From Mya arenaria (taxonomy: Eukaryota; Mollusca; Bivalvia; Myida; Myidae), in assembly GCF_026914265.1 (NCBI RefSeq), contig NC_069135.1, positions 434,001-498,000 of the forward strand: 64,000 nt of DNA, read 5' to 3'. The stretch's first letter is position 1; each line of letters begins with the position of its first letter. Positions 12,442 through 25,551 of the stretch are shown here, piece after piece. The position numbers and the translations under genes were made by a program. The notes under the pieces are model-generated. The model was not told the DNA's origin. It searched no databases and saw only the letters and a list, made by a program, of their open reading frames with translations.

Positions 12442-14700
12442 CTATCCCGATAAGTTTGTCTGTCCACTGAGTGTAAATGAGGCGAGCTGGGAAGCGCACG
12501 TCTCCAAGTACTGGTTCCACACGAGACCAGACGGACACCTCTGGACGAAAGCGTTCCCTTGCAGGTCACACTGGATGAACTTGGTGGGATCGGGGTGAGA
12601 GAAAAACAGGGCCTGGGCGCTGATGGCTTGAGCGGTACATGGGTTAGCGCCGTTCAAAAAACCTGCAAATACGCGGGCATTCTGTGCTTTAAGACAACTT
12701 TACATTGTTTTTTATTGACCTGAATTTAATTTAAAGATAAATACTTTCAGCCAAACTTTTGTCGACAGTACCACCAACCTCCCTTTGCATTACCGTCCTA
12801 TCGGAATAAGGCCAACTACTTGTTTCCCCACTTTTTTGTTTAAACTTTTTTTATAAACTAACCTGTGACAGCACCCAGATTGCCATGGTTCGCCACGCCG
12901 CCTTGAAGTGTGTACACACACGATTGCTTGTTCTGATCCCAGATGAGCCGGTCAGGGCAGGTGATCACGCGGGCATTTCCGGCTGCGTCGCACTGGATGA
13001 ATTGTTTGTTGCTATTCGCAACCGAGAAGAATATTCGGCCTGCCTGGAGGCTCTGTGCTGTGCATGGACTCGGAATGCCGAGAGAGGCGATGTAGGTCGG
13101 CTGGGCTACAATCGCCTTTTAAGGTAACGGATTCTGTGTTAAGTGTATGTTTTGACTGGAGATATTTTACAATAAAGCACTTTTATTTCATTATTTCAAA
13201 ATTGAAAAAAACAACATTATCTATCAAGCATAAAACAGCAAACACACAAAAAAGGAAAAAAAAAACATAATGAGCATATCAGAATTTGTTGTTTTTGCCT
13301 TCATTCCCGAAAATAAATAACTATGACAAACTGCTTTGCAAAATGTTCAAATTTTCTTGTGAGATGCTATTGTTTTAGAACGAAGTTTAGATTACCTTTG
13401 GAGTAACGCAGGAGGACGTTGCCTGGTCGTATAGCTCTCCAGCGGGACACTGGACAACATACATTCGTTCGTACAGTCCGCATTGAAGGAACTTGGCGGC
13501 GTCGGTCGGGTGCGGGAAATTCAGAGCCTGCAGAGCATTGTTCACGCAAGGGTTGGTCGCCACCTGCCACTGGCCTGAGAGGATCATACATTGTTCATAC
13601 TGATGATATTTTACGGTTTCAATTCAGGCGTGTAAATATGCTTGTTGCACTCATATTGTATTGGCGTTAAGGCTCAACTGGGAATGCAAATATCAAAATT
13701 TTATAATTGTACCAGAAATCTTTTTTTATATTATTCATGGCATGAAACTATAATTGTCTCTTTCAAGAATGTTAAGTCCTTGTAGCTACCATTGGACGCA
13801 AATAATAAAAAACAATAAACATACATAGCGATAGACGGCATTCTTTTAGTGCAAAACAATTAAATGATTCATTACTGTATACTTACAAGATGTGCGGGCG
13901 AGGGTTGCTCCAGGCAGGATGATGCTTCGGTCCGCCCGCTCTATCACATGGAAAATGATTGAGATAACACACGTGCATGTATTCATAAAAACGTCAGATA
14001 AATTCAATACGACAGGACAGTTAATACAATAACTAGTTACCTGTATAAATGTATTCCTGATATTGTATTTAATACAAACGTTTTCTTCATTTTTTTACAA
14101 AATGAACTTAATTTAATACTTTTGATTTTTTACAGAAAAAATTGCCACTTGAGTTAATTATATAATACAGGAATATCTACCACGTTACGGAATTTTTGAT
14201 CAGTCAATATTCTAAGGGCACACGGGTGAATCCCCAGCATACACTCAGCGAGACACAAAACGTAGCAAGACAATGGAGAAAGAAATATCATTAACGTTAT
14301 TTATCATATATGGGTTATCTCGTAACTGACAATGATTTTTGTACGATATCGCACCATACACGTGTTCCAACATTTATCAATTAGAGCAAAATTAGATGCT
14401 TTAGCCTCATTTGAGCCGGCATAAGCTTAAAGCAAACTTAAGTAAAATAGAGTGTTATTTTCATACGCAATGACACACAACACCAGAAAATAAACTGACA
14501 AACCTGAACAACAGACGAATGCTTACTTCTCCAAAGTCAGAGGCATTCATATACAGATATCCATCTTACACAGCTGAAATAATAGTTATAATTATGTTTA
14601 TATGTTTTATACTATTACCCTGATCAGTGTCCGGCACGGTGGCAGTCTTCACAAGACCACACAGAACTCCTACACACGTGAGAAACAAGACAGAATTCAT
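12442..14700 (-). CDS. A1: secreted protein with three CBM14-like chitin-binding domains
   Basis: Exons on the - strand, 5' to 3': 14700-14619, 13940-13887, 13574-13396, 13115-12863 and 12662-12442 (789 nt, 262 aa, stop TAG). All introns are GT-AG. Signal peptide about 1-19 (MNSVLFLTCVGVLCGLVKT). Linker 20-45 contains DRSIILPGAT. Cys46 is encoded across the exon 2/3 junction. Domain 1 has Cys 55, 77, 88, 101; domain 2 has Cys 123, 147, 158, 171; domain 3 has Cys 198, 221, 232, 245. The KFIQC and CP motifs and aromatic positions fit CBM14, but the usual second and sixth cysteines are absent. The product is presumably exported and binds chitin or a related polymer. No break is seen. Exons are clearly richer in G+C than the introns. 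The TATA box is about 70 bases upstream of the ATG. Confidence 0.88.
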
Positions 14701-14767
14701 TCTGGAGAGGAGGAAACCGATTAAGATGTCCTGTAAAACAATTGTAGCAGAAAGAACTTGTGCAGAT

Positions 14768-14791
14768 CTTTATACCTACCGTAAAGGAAGC
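14768..14791 (-). promoter_or_regulatory. Core promoter with TATA box, gene A1
   Basis: Reads ACGGTAGGTATAAAG on the - strand, about 70 bases before the ATG. A GTAAACA forkhead-type site lies further upstream at 14878-14884, in a segment kept in nearly all copies. Confidence 0.7.
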
Positions 14792-15077
14792 ATTGAGGTT
14801 GTTAGAAAGGGTGGACTCACGATTGTTGTGGAAACCTTAATTGATCATAGAAAATTCAGCTACTTCCTTCCCGGCTTTGTTTACCATGCCAAAATATGTC
14901 TGTCATTACTCTACTGAAAGCGTTCCTGTGTAAAAACTACAAATAGGCTGTATCCTTTGTATTGTTTCAAATACAATTAACCAAATCATTTAATAAAAGC
15001 CGTGTCTTATTTGTTTCTTAAAACAAAGGTCTTTGCATAGCAACAGTTTTAAAAAGAAGAATTTCAATGCGTTAATG

Positions 15078-15390
15078 GTATAATCCTACCGTAAAGGAAG
15101 CATTGTGGTTGTAGGTAACAGTATCTTCATGATTATTGTTAAAACCTTTGAAAATGGTACATTTGATCATAGACGTTCTCGTTATTGCATTTCCAACTTT
15201 GTTTACCATGTCAAAATATGTCTGTTATTTCTCCGTTCGAAAAGTGTTGTTGTGTGAAAACTGCAAAATACTGTATCCTTTTTTTTGTTTGAAATGCAAT
15301 TAACAAAATCGTTTACTCAAAGTCCGTGTCCTATTTATGTTAAAACAAAGGTTTTTTGCAGTAGCAACAGGTTCAAAAAGAAGAATTTCA
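15078..15390 (-). repeat. Second, displaced copy of the promoter-proximal region
   Basis: The block CCTACCGTAAAGGAAGC at 15085 repeats the one at 14775, an offset of 310 bases, and the following ~300 bases also match. The TATA position is altered (TAATCC on +). The flanking text is closer to the B-type upstream region (22612 onward) than to A1's own. It is probably a duplication or recombination product rather than a working promoter. Confidence 0.7.
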
Positions 15391-18230
15391 AGGCATAAAT
15401 GGTTTTATCTGACTGACATCTACTCTTTATGACTCACACATTATCGTAAAACCACAGACATGTAAATTTATAAGATGCATTTATCTTCAGAAAACGATGA
15501 TTTCAGATAACTTGACAAAAATATTCGTCATGGTAAAATAATTACGTTGTCCATTCAGTGAAAAACACCTTTGGTAAGGCGACCATGAGTAAAAATATCA
15601 ATACTTACAACTCTGGTGTAGGACAGTCAATTAGACGTAATGAGAATATCTAACTTATCATTCACGAGAAAATGAATATTCTCTTACTATCCATAAAGCC
15701 ATTCAGTGATACATGGGCAAGTAGTCCAATTACCGATCATTTGTCCTCATTTTGTAGAATAGATGAATATAAAGCAAGCTCCCAAGACCCTAGCTTACTA
15801 GTGGGCTTGTTGAAACTGTAACAGTTTTTAGCGTCAGTATTAAGGACAATAAAGCTAATTTGCAAGTCCGCGGAGAAGTTCCTGACAATAAGTCTACTGA
15901 TTAATAAAGCCCTATTATTTAATTTTCAAACGGCCTGGTGTACACTTTTTTTACATGATAATTACATACGTGTCTGCATCAATGAGAAATTGCATATCAA
16001 ATGATTATGATGGAAGTCCATTTCAGTGTTCTTCGCCAAAGCTGCTCATCACACAAAAAATCGGAAATCGCAAACGATAATCACTACATACATCTGGTCA
16101 TGCCTGTCTAGAACATTGCTCCTTTTAAACTGTAAACATATGATACAGATTGAAACAAGTGATTGATGCTATTTTGCACATTACTGATTGGTGACTTTAA
16201 GAATGATAATTTGACGCTGGAAATGGGAATCGCATTTGCAGTGCGGTTAATTGATTCGGGAGGGGGTTGAGATTCAATAAGAAATATATCTAACTTTATT
16301 AATCTCATTCCTGTCTAATGTTATCTATCTTGTAAAATTCGATAACACCTCTACACATTATGTAAATCAAGAGACCGATAAAAGTATTTGTTCGACATTC
16401 GTGTTATAGTATGTTTGATATGTATTTCCATCGTTTATTTGTTGTTGTTTTTAAAGAATGTGCTTTGTTTCATGGACGAGGAACAGCTTTGAGGAATATA
16501 ACTCGTCAGCAGATCAGCTCTATGTGGAGCTATTTTTTTCAAGATCGTATCACTCTGGGATCTTTTAGACAGATCAAACGCCGCAAATGTCACACCCTTG
16601 TACGCCAACTGTATTATTGCCAACATGCGACACATATTGCCAATAGCTCTCTGTTGGAACAAGGCATCTTTGAAATGCAATGTAAATTTCAATTGGATTC
16701 AATGTCCAACGCCTAGTATTTGTTCGTTGTGATGTATTTATTATGATATACGGGAATAATTAAGTGTAAGTGAAAGAAAATGTCCCCGTGATGTTCTCTG
16801 ACTGTATTTGTTTTAAGTATTTAGGTCTTAATGAAACCATTTGATGACTATGTGACATTTTGCTTCTTAATTTAAATACTGACGTAAGCACACTTTTGCA
16901 TAAATCTAGTGTTAAACTAGTTGGTTGAGTTTGACTTTGCAACAATAGGTCTTCCTGAAATCATAGGTGATAAATATTGATATTTTTTTGATGTGTTTTT
17001 TTAAAGTGTGAAGCCTTATTTTTGCATAAAAGGTATGCTTTACGCACGTTTAATGCATTAGCAAACAGAGGGAAAACGTGTATCCACAGGAGTGTTTCTC
17101 ACATTGCATATTTCGGGCCCAATTTTATACAATTATATTACATTTGGTTATCGTTTGTTGTATAATAAACTTCTAAGCAATCAGCTATGATTTTTGAAAA
17201 CATAAATGAGGTCGTGATAAATAAGTCCACAAACATTAATCAATACTGATATACATTTAGTTTAGTTTCTGGTGCAATGCCCTGTCATTAAAGTGTTTAT
17301 AAATATAATACTTTTAATTCAATATTACATCTAACACTAGAATATAATTATGTTGAAACTCGAATCTAATCAAAACGTATGCACGATTTTGTTTGAGATT
17401 GAACTTGCATTAACCCTAAAGAAATGAAAAACATTTTGAAAACATTATTGTTATGTCGTCACATTGTTCGAATTGCGGATGTAACATACAAATTAAAAAT
17501 CGTATGCGGTGTATTTGGTATGTGTTTAAATCTATTTTTCTTAAATCATCTACAAAGAAAAGGCGAAAATACATTGTTTTTAAGGCTTTAAACTTTGTCA
17601 AACGCCTAATATCATTCTAATAAATAGTAGGGATATTCAGACAAGCGGAACGCTTATAAAAATTGTTCGAATCGGTCTAAACTAACAAGATGCAGTAAAT
17701 TACTACCTGTATATTAATTATTTATTCGTTTGTTTATTCGTTTTTATGCCGATGCAGACGCCTACGGGCTGCTGTGCTTGCCCCTCTAGTCGTATTGCAA
17801 CCCAAGTGGATATATATTGTATTCAGTTTTATATTAGATGATTGAAATACGTTCATGATCACTTTTACTTCATATGCAGCCACAACATAATTCACTCCCC
17901 AGGTAGTTTAGCCAATCAACATGCTTATAATACTTGACTAGATAACTAAACGTCGTGTTGAAGTACGCATTTATTGTTTCTGCATTTAATGCTGTCAATT
18001 GGTGCTTTCTTGCAAATTGACATCACATTGGTATATATAACCCTTACTGAATTAAGCATAAACATAATTGCTAAGTTAGATATATTCAATATGAAAGTGT
18101 ACCGACACAACCACTAACGCTCTTTTATTAAGAATGACATTACCTTCCTATAAGAATAACAGGTCGGAAAGGCCATCTACTTATTGTCCTCTTTTAATTT
18201 AAAACCTGCGTAGAAGTATCATGTGACTGA
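15391..18230. other. Spacer between A1 and relic C1, no gene seen
   Basis: Contains diverged copies of shared spacer blocks. 15718-15920 is the A-upstream block. 16070-16130 matches parts of 9960, 23660, 31570 and 43610. 16420-16720 resembles 51360-51640. 16960-18100 resembles 26250-27600, 31610-32530 and 46050-47400. The 101-codon open frame at 16411-16716 is broken by indels in its relative near 51.4 kb, so I do not call it a gene. Confidence 0.55.
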
Positions 18231-18237
18231 ATCTTGA

Positions 18238-18757
18238 TTGCAAGGGTTCACCACACAGCAATAGAATGTACATACACACGTTTGCCTGTGATCATTTTGG
18301 AATTTCCGTCCGCCACACACTGGATGAGTTGCTTATTGCTATAAGAAACCAAAACGAAAATCAGGCCCGCCTGAGACTCCTTGTTGTACAAGGACACGGA
18401 ATACAAAAGCGAAGTAGACTGACGCAGCTAAAATCTTTTACAAGGTAAGTAAAGGATGTTGTACGGGATGTGTGTTTCAGATAAACGTGTAAATATATAG
18501 TTTATATTTCATGTCTGTAAATACTTTCTTAGCATATTATCCACAATGAATAAACAAGTATACCTTTCAAACACAAAACACACAAAACACAAACTATAAG
18601 AAGAAATTTATGTCTTAAAGAACATTATACTTTATGTTGTATTTGTACACAAAACATATCAATTTATAACCTTACATGTAGGATTATATATGCATTGTAC
18701 AAATGTTCATTTTCTCATGCGGCATGGGATTTTTTTAGCCAAGATATTGTTGCATGA
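18238..18757 (-). pseudogene. C1: exon relics of a family member
   Basis: 18238-18442 is a decayed exon 4. The CAATTCATCCAGTG-type core and the 5' end near 18442 can still be matched. About 35 bases are missing around the third cysteine region, and many substitutions are present. A short piece near 18735-18757 matches the 3' end of the exon 3 relic at 60030-60060. No exon 5, 2 or 1 is recognisable. Beyond 18.84 kb the sequence resembles the region right of relic C2 (35.59 kb onward), so C1 and C2 descend from the same ancestral copy. Confidence 0.65.
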
Positions 18758-20670
18758 TGGAAGAGCGCGCTAATATCCCACTAGACGATGCGCATACGTC
18801 CGCACAGTCTGGGAAAATAGTTTTCCTGAAAGTAAGAGAGAATGTGAGGCATCTTCATAAAAGTGTGTTCCTTTATTTCATTTCCAGCCTTTATTTCACT
18901 CTGCCAAAATATTTTTGTTTAGTCTGGGTGTCGAAACTGAGTCGCTTTTGTAATCAAAGTTAAACGGCAAAACATGCATCCTTTGTGGTTTGAAACACAA
19001 TTAACAATATCGCGTGGCTAAAGCCCATTTCTTTTTTAGGTTTTTGAAACAAAAGTATTTACAAAAGCGACATCCTCACCAAGAACTATTTCTGGGCGGA
19101 CATGATTTAAACTGGGTGGGTACATCGACGGTTTGTGACTCAAATTTTAACGTAAAACATTCGCTATGAAATCTTTAAACAATTATTTTATCGCCCGATA
19201 GCATTCTTTGATTACCCATTTATTTAAGGTTATACGTTATTCAAATCATTTAAATGGAACATTAATTAACAAGACAATTTCAACAATGCCTTAATTTTCA
19301 AATACTCCGGAATGCACCTTGTCATTCATGTTTCGCCTTAAAGCTAATGATATCGTCCTTATACAGTATTGTGAAATTGTGAAATTTTCCATGACAGTTT
19401 AAAATCCACCGTTTGTTTTTCAACTTGAGCGGCTTTATTGGAGTATCCATATAATACAATAACGATGTTGTTATTTCTATCTGCGAAAACAAATTGAGAG
19501 CAGTGCTGTCTAAATGTCAATGGCGTCGACTGAACACGGGACAATAAATTCATTCCGATCCAGACCAGACTTCAGATAATAAAATGTTTCAATTTTCAAT
19601 TGATTGTAAACGTCTTTGATAAAGCGAAATTGTCCTACCTTTTGCAAATACATCGACATATGAATAAAGTAAGACTTTAACAATAAAGTAACTGTCATCT
19701 AGGTTGCCCCAAGTATATCTTGCTCTTTACTTGTTTTTGTTTTTTTAATGCGTCAATGAATATGTGAGTATTGTTTATCGTTTATTATTGCATAGATATC
19801 ACATCCATAGGAGTCAGTATCATGATCCAATCGCTTTTGCAATCATGCATTCATGCGGAAAGACTTTTGCAAAATAATTTTAGAGCTAAACCCGTACTTA
19901 AATACACGCTTAGCAAACACTCACTAATAGCTCCTGTCTTTTAATAAGCGGTGATTACACACGCATATTTAAAAATACCATATGAAGTATAAATCAAAAG
20001 GTATAACGTTTTTCAATTTGTACTACAAATAATTGCATATGATGTTTTCTACTGTAACATGTTGGATATATCAGATATTGCCGGGTAACACTGGTTGAAC
20101 TCTTTTTTGAGCTGTTAATTCGTTCACTCTGACACCAATCTGTACATTATTCTTCTATTTAATTCAAAGAAACGACCAGAATTAATTTTGAGTGAGATTT
20201 TTTATTGTGTAACATATGCACAGTTGCACCCGAAGAGGTGTATTCACTCCATTCTATGTTTTTTCAGGCAATTTGGTAAATATTAGGAGCGGCGGCATGT
20301 TCTAAACAAAGGTGTGTTTAATCTGACAAACAAAAATGAAACCAGTTTGGCCAAGACTTTATATTGTTTCTCGTTAATTTCTCAATTGATCATTGTGCCG
20401 TTACAAAAGTTCATAGTACGTTAAAGGCTGTTGTGATTGCCTCCTAAGTCGTATTGCCCCATTTATAATAGAAGATTGAAGTATTTTCAAATTTTATTTA
20501 ATATGCAGTCGCAAGAAGATTCAATTTACTATAACATCACGCTTGTAATATATAACAAGACCATTACACAAACTGTTTAAGTATATATTTAATGTTGATG
20601 GTAAAAGCAAATGTATATTGTTGTAGTCCGATTGTGTGCCAAAACATTCCAATGCCTTCTTGAGCATCAT
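18758..20670. other. Spacer between C1 and B1, no gene seen
   Basis: 18880-19740 matches 35590-36400 (shared CGAAACTGAGTCGCTTTTG and CTTGAGCGGCTTTATTG segments). 20080-20450 matches 39800-40170. It is a duplicated spacer with no coding signal. Confidence 0.6.
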
Positions 20671-22540
20671 TTATCCTGATGTGTTTGTCTACCCGATGAT
20701 TGTGAAAAACGCGAGCTTGGAAGCGCACGTCTCCATGTGTTGGTTCCACGCAGGACTTGACGAGCACCTCTGGACGAACATGTTCCCTTGCAGGTCACAC
20801 TAGATGAATTTGGTGGGATCGGGGTGTGAGAAGGCAAGGCCTGGGCGCTGATCGCCTAGGTGGTACACGGGTTCGCACCTTTCAAGCAATATGCAAAAAA
20901 CCTTCAATTCGTGCTTTATATCAAATCGGTATTAACTATGTATTTTTTAAGCTGAGCTGATTTAACTGTTAACATTCAGGCAACGTTTTTTTTGTGATTA
21001 TCAAAATAATACTTTGGAGACTTTATACTGTCCCCAATTGATAAAATCTGCCTGTGACTGCAGCCTGATTGCCAGGGTTCACAACGCCGCTTTCAATCGT
21101 GAACACACACGATTGCCAGTTATTGTTCAAACATCGGGCTGGGGCATATTACCACATGGGCATTTCCAGCTGCGTCGCACTGGATGTATTGCTTGTTACT
21201 ATTTGCAACGGAGAATAATATCCGGCCTGTCTGTAGGCTGTGGGCTGTGCATGGACTTGGAATGCCGAGAGAGGTGATGTAGGTCGGTTGGGCTACAATC
21301 GTCTATAAAGGTAAAAAATGTCGTTTCGAGTGTATAATGTCGATATACGATAGAGTAGAATTAAATGTATATTTTTATGTTTTGATAGCATGGTTCCCAC
21401 ATTAAAGAAACCCATTGTATCTATCAGGCACAAAATGAACAATGCATACAATTAATAAGAAGCAGGGTCACAAAGAATACGTTATTGTGTGTTGTACATG
21501 TAAATAGAACACATTACTTCCCTAAAATGTAAGACTTATATAATATTACAGCATTGAACACTGCGTTTAGCTTGCCTTTGGTGAAATTCAGGAGGACATT
21601 GTCCGATCGTACAGCTCTGACGCAGGACTTTGTACGATGTACATACCTCCGTACAGCCCGCACTGGAGGAACTTGGTGGAGTCGTTAGGGTAGGGGAATG
21701 GTAGAGCCTGCAGGGCATTGTTCATGCACGAGTTGTTCGCGACCTGTCATTGGCCTGTTAGATTCACAAATAAGGTGTTACATTGTATGCATTGGTTTTA
21801 TATAAAGATTATACTTGAAACGTGAATATATCCTACTACATATATGTGATCACAGAAGTTTTGGGCTCAGTTGGGAAAGTGATTGTAGATACACACAATT
21901 ATACAACAAATACTTTTGTTCATGCTTTATAACTTTTTCTATTACGTTTCAGGGAGAATGTTAATGTAGCTTCCTTTTTTCACAATCAAATTACAACATA
22001 TTAACATATACTAACTTACATGATATACCGGAAAGACTGGCTTCATGCAGAATGATACTTCTATCCGCCGGTTCCTTAATCAAAAAAAGGAATACTAGTA
22101 GCATGTTTATGTTGCTTAAATAAGTGATATCAATGACGTGTTGCGATCCATTTCCATTAACGTTCCTAGACGTACTTGCATTAATGTGTAAAATTGTATT
22201 TTCTTGTTTACTAAAATAAAAGTCACAAAATATACTAGTATCGAATCTGTGCAGTTTTCACTCGAGTCAATTTAATACAATAAAACATACAATGCGAGTC
22301 TGTTTTACCATGAGTTTCTTTTTAGCCCAACAAACACAAAAACGAGTCATTCAACGCCGCGAAACAACGAATACAGATAATCATACACTGGCAACCATCT
22401 CACGCCTTCTAAAATGCTAGCTATAAATATGTCAATGTTTTTATATTCTTACCTTGATCCATGTCAGTTTCCGAGTAAATTGCAGCCGTAACAATACCAC
22501 TCATGACTCCTACAAACGTGAGAAACAAGAGTGAATTCAT
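20671..22540 (-). pseudogene. B1: disabled full-length copy
   Basis: All five exons can be placed: 22540-22453, 22074-22020, 21754-21576, 21302-21052 and about 20890-20671. The signal peptide (MNSLLFLTFVGVMSG) is intact, but the rest is broken. The exon 2 acceptor is shifted so the frame is lost. The last cysteine of domain 1 is replaced by TGA. Exon 4 is 2 bases short and frameshifted after the CPSPMF segment. Exon 5 has an in-frame TAG soon after its first cysteine and has lost its acceptor AG. The closest relative is B2, which shares the NPMF/SPMF variant of domain 2 and the GC donors after exons 3 and 4. A non-functional host gene copy. Confidence 0.85.
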
Positions 22541-22604
22541 TCTGGCATGAGGAAATGTCTCTAGCCGTTCTGTATAGAAGCCCTGCAGAAAAAATAATGC
22601 AGAT

Positions 22605-22628
22605 CCTTATATCCTACCGTAAAGGAAG
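22605..22628 (-). promoter_or_regulatory. Core promoter block of pseudogene B1
   Basis: The shared block reads ACGGTAGGATATAAGG on -, with a slightly altered TATA box. The forkhead-type site is also changed (GTAAACG near 22728). Confidence 0.5.
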
Positions 22629-25551
22629 GAGTGTGGTTGTAGGTAACAGTCCCCTCACGTTCGTTGTCTAAACTTTTGAAAATGGTGCATTTGATCATAA
22701 ATGTTTCCGATTTGGCATTTCCAACTTCGTTTACCATGTCTGTCATTCCTCCGTTGGAAATGTGTTGTTGTGTAAAAACAGCAAAATACTGTACTTGTTT
22801 GTTGTTTGAAATGCAATTAACAAAATCGTTTACTTAAAGTCCGTGTCCTTTATGATTGTTAAAGCAAAAGTTTTTGCAGTAGCAACAGCTTCAAAAACAA
22901 AGTTTTTCAAGGCTTTGGTTGTTTAATCTGACTGACATTAATCTTTTATGACTCAAACATTATCGCAACATTTCAGACATCTCTATTGTTTAACAACTTG
23001 ACAACCAAACACTTCAGGATTAAACAATCATATTAAGTATGATTCAAGCCAATTCTATAAAGGCCAACCATTCAGGAAACATTTCAAAAAGTAAAGTTAT
23101 CAATACTGTCTTGATTTGCCCAAACCCTTTCATCAATATAGCCATTGATTCAAAGCTCCAGGAGAAACCATATCAAAATCATTAAAGAATTTCACACGAT
23201 CATGCTGTCTGATTTAGTATTTCAGTTTTGCTCCATTTGCAATATTAATACAGCCGCAATCCTTTAATTGTTACTGGTTTGTTTATCCGGAATAAAAGAA
23301 AAAAACGGAATCATGTTGTATTGTTCTGTAAACTATAATTCGAATGCACTGCTACTTTGTTTGAATCATTATCAAGCTTATCATGGGCGAAGAATTCCAT
23401 GCGCATTGGGTTTTTTAAATATATACTCCTTACGTTTAAATTGAGTATACATTACTTATGCCATTAACAACGAAATACAGATGATATCTCTTGAGGAGAA
23501 TCTCATTAAACAATTGTAAAATTTTAAATACGAACATGTCCGCATCACTGACAAAATACTTGTGAAAAAGCAAATATGTTGAAACTTCATACCAGGGTTG
23601 TTCGTCCAAAGTTTCAAGCAAACAATATCTTAGAATTAAAGAAGGCTTCCGGATACAGCAAACGATAATCACTGCATACATCTGGCCATGCTTTGTCTTT
23701 ATCTTTGCTCCTTTTGAATTCAATTTACATGACACAAATTGGAAATTGCGATTGACATTAATTTGCAGTCTTATTTGAGTTCCCGAATTACGGCTTAAAG
23801 AACAATAATTCAGGTTTAAAATGACAGTTAAATCAACTGATATGTGCGGCTAATTGTAAGGATTCAATATACAACTATACATTGTTACTCCGTATGTTTC
23901 CGCCTACCAAGCAAGTAAACCGAATAGTATGTCCTGATTTTGAAGTTTCATAATAAAGTCAGTGTTTATGTTTCGATGCAGAGCGAAATATGGCATAGTA
24001 AGATTTATTAATTCGTTCCCGTGTAATATATTATTTCTAGTGATACATTTAGTTCATAACGCCTTAACAAAGTCATTAGGTACAACAGAAACAATTAAAG
24101 AGAATTTGTTCGTCACTCATGTAACAATAAAAATATTCAAACATGTTCCGTTTCTTAAGAAAAACTTACTTGATTTGAACGGTATTATGAATAATTCCCA
24201 TTTTTCTTAATGTATAACCTTAAGATATATCAATTGAAAGAAAATGAAATGAAAGAGGATTGCAATTTCAATGACATTTGAAACAAATAAAGAGTTAAAG
24301 AGAAGTTTAAAAATGTTAAAACGAACAATTTGTTAAAGAGTTCGCTTTTGCCAAAGAAAGCATGAAAAAAGTTCCTAAAATAACTGTAACAAGAATGTTA
24401 TTACCAACAAGAAGTTTAGACGCTAGATACTATATAGTTTGTTTTAAATGCGTAACGATAGCGATATAATATTAACTTTATTGAGTGATCGGGGCTTTGC
24501 TTTTCGTTGCGTGAATGCCTTCTCAAAGGAATTAAGGTCTATCTGTCTGACTTTCATAGATGCATGGTAATCAGATTTATTCTAGAGTCAATTCTACACC
24601 CTTGTTCGATGCATTGCTTTCTTCATTGTGACATTTAGTTTATCGTCAAACTTCTAGACCATACTCAAACGTTTGAATTATTAGCGACTAATCGTTCGAG
24701 GCGTTGTGTAATACATACACTACTGATTACATAATATATAATAATATATGGTTCCTGTTTACATTCATTGCCATTGGTAACAATCTTGCAAAAGACATTT
24801 ACTTTACAATGGAAATAACACACTTAAAACAAATAAAAAATGTCTCGAAGTGTTCAAACTATTACTGATTTTTAATTGATTGACAGTACATTTGTATTTG
24901 ATTATATGCTCAGTGTTTGTCATGTAACGTGTACGCCTTGGTCATGCTATTCCGCAATGCACTTGTAAATGGCCAAACGAAAAAGCCGGTATGAAAATAA
25001 AATCTAAACTGGTTAGACTTAATATAAACATTAATAAAATCGGAGTTTTTAAATAAGTGTTCAGGTTCCTAATAACGTGATCGTCCTGGAAAATCGGATA
25101 GAGTTATATGTATTGAAGCATGCTGAACTCTGCATTACACAGAAATAAAGCAGATTTAACCAAATTTGTATCTGTAACTTATAGTTTACGTTTGCCAATA
25201 TATTCATTCATTGGTAGCCGACCGGGCACGGTTAGGATCATATCCGTTTGAAGTATTGGGCGTAATTTCTGGCTCGTATTATAAGCATGCCGAGGAACAA
25301 AAGATAAAACTACGTTGATAAGACTTAACGTTGTTTGACTCTTTGCTTCACCGAAAGTAATGCCGAGCATGGCGGTTTATGTCTCATTGATGCTGAATGG
25401 TACGGTCAAACACCCTAGTACTGGCTGATACGCGTGTGTTAAGCACATGGGAAGGCTTCCTGTGTACAGCTGAACAAGCAGTAATTCGATTTTGGAACTC
25501 TTTCTATACAGCACTAAAAGTAAAGCTTATGGGTAGTCCGATCATTATTTA
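22629..25551. other. B1-A2 spacer, left part; no gene seen
   Basis: Homologous to 42600-45740 right of B2 and, from about 23590, to 9890-11980. Open frames here (for example 23436-23735 and 23962-24210) do not persist in the sister blocks. Confidence 0.55.

Noticed and set aside
16411-16716. 101-codon open frame as a gene
   Set aside because: The matching spacer near 51.4 kb does not keep the frame.
20671-22540. B1 as a working gene
   Set aside because: It has several independent lesions: a lost acceptor, an early stop in exon 5, a frameshift in exon 4 and a stop in domain 1.
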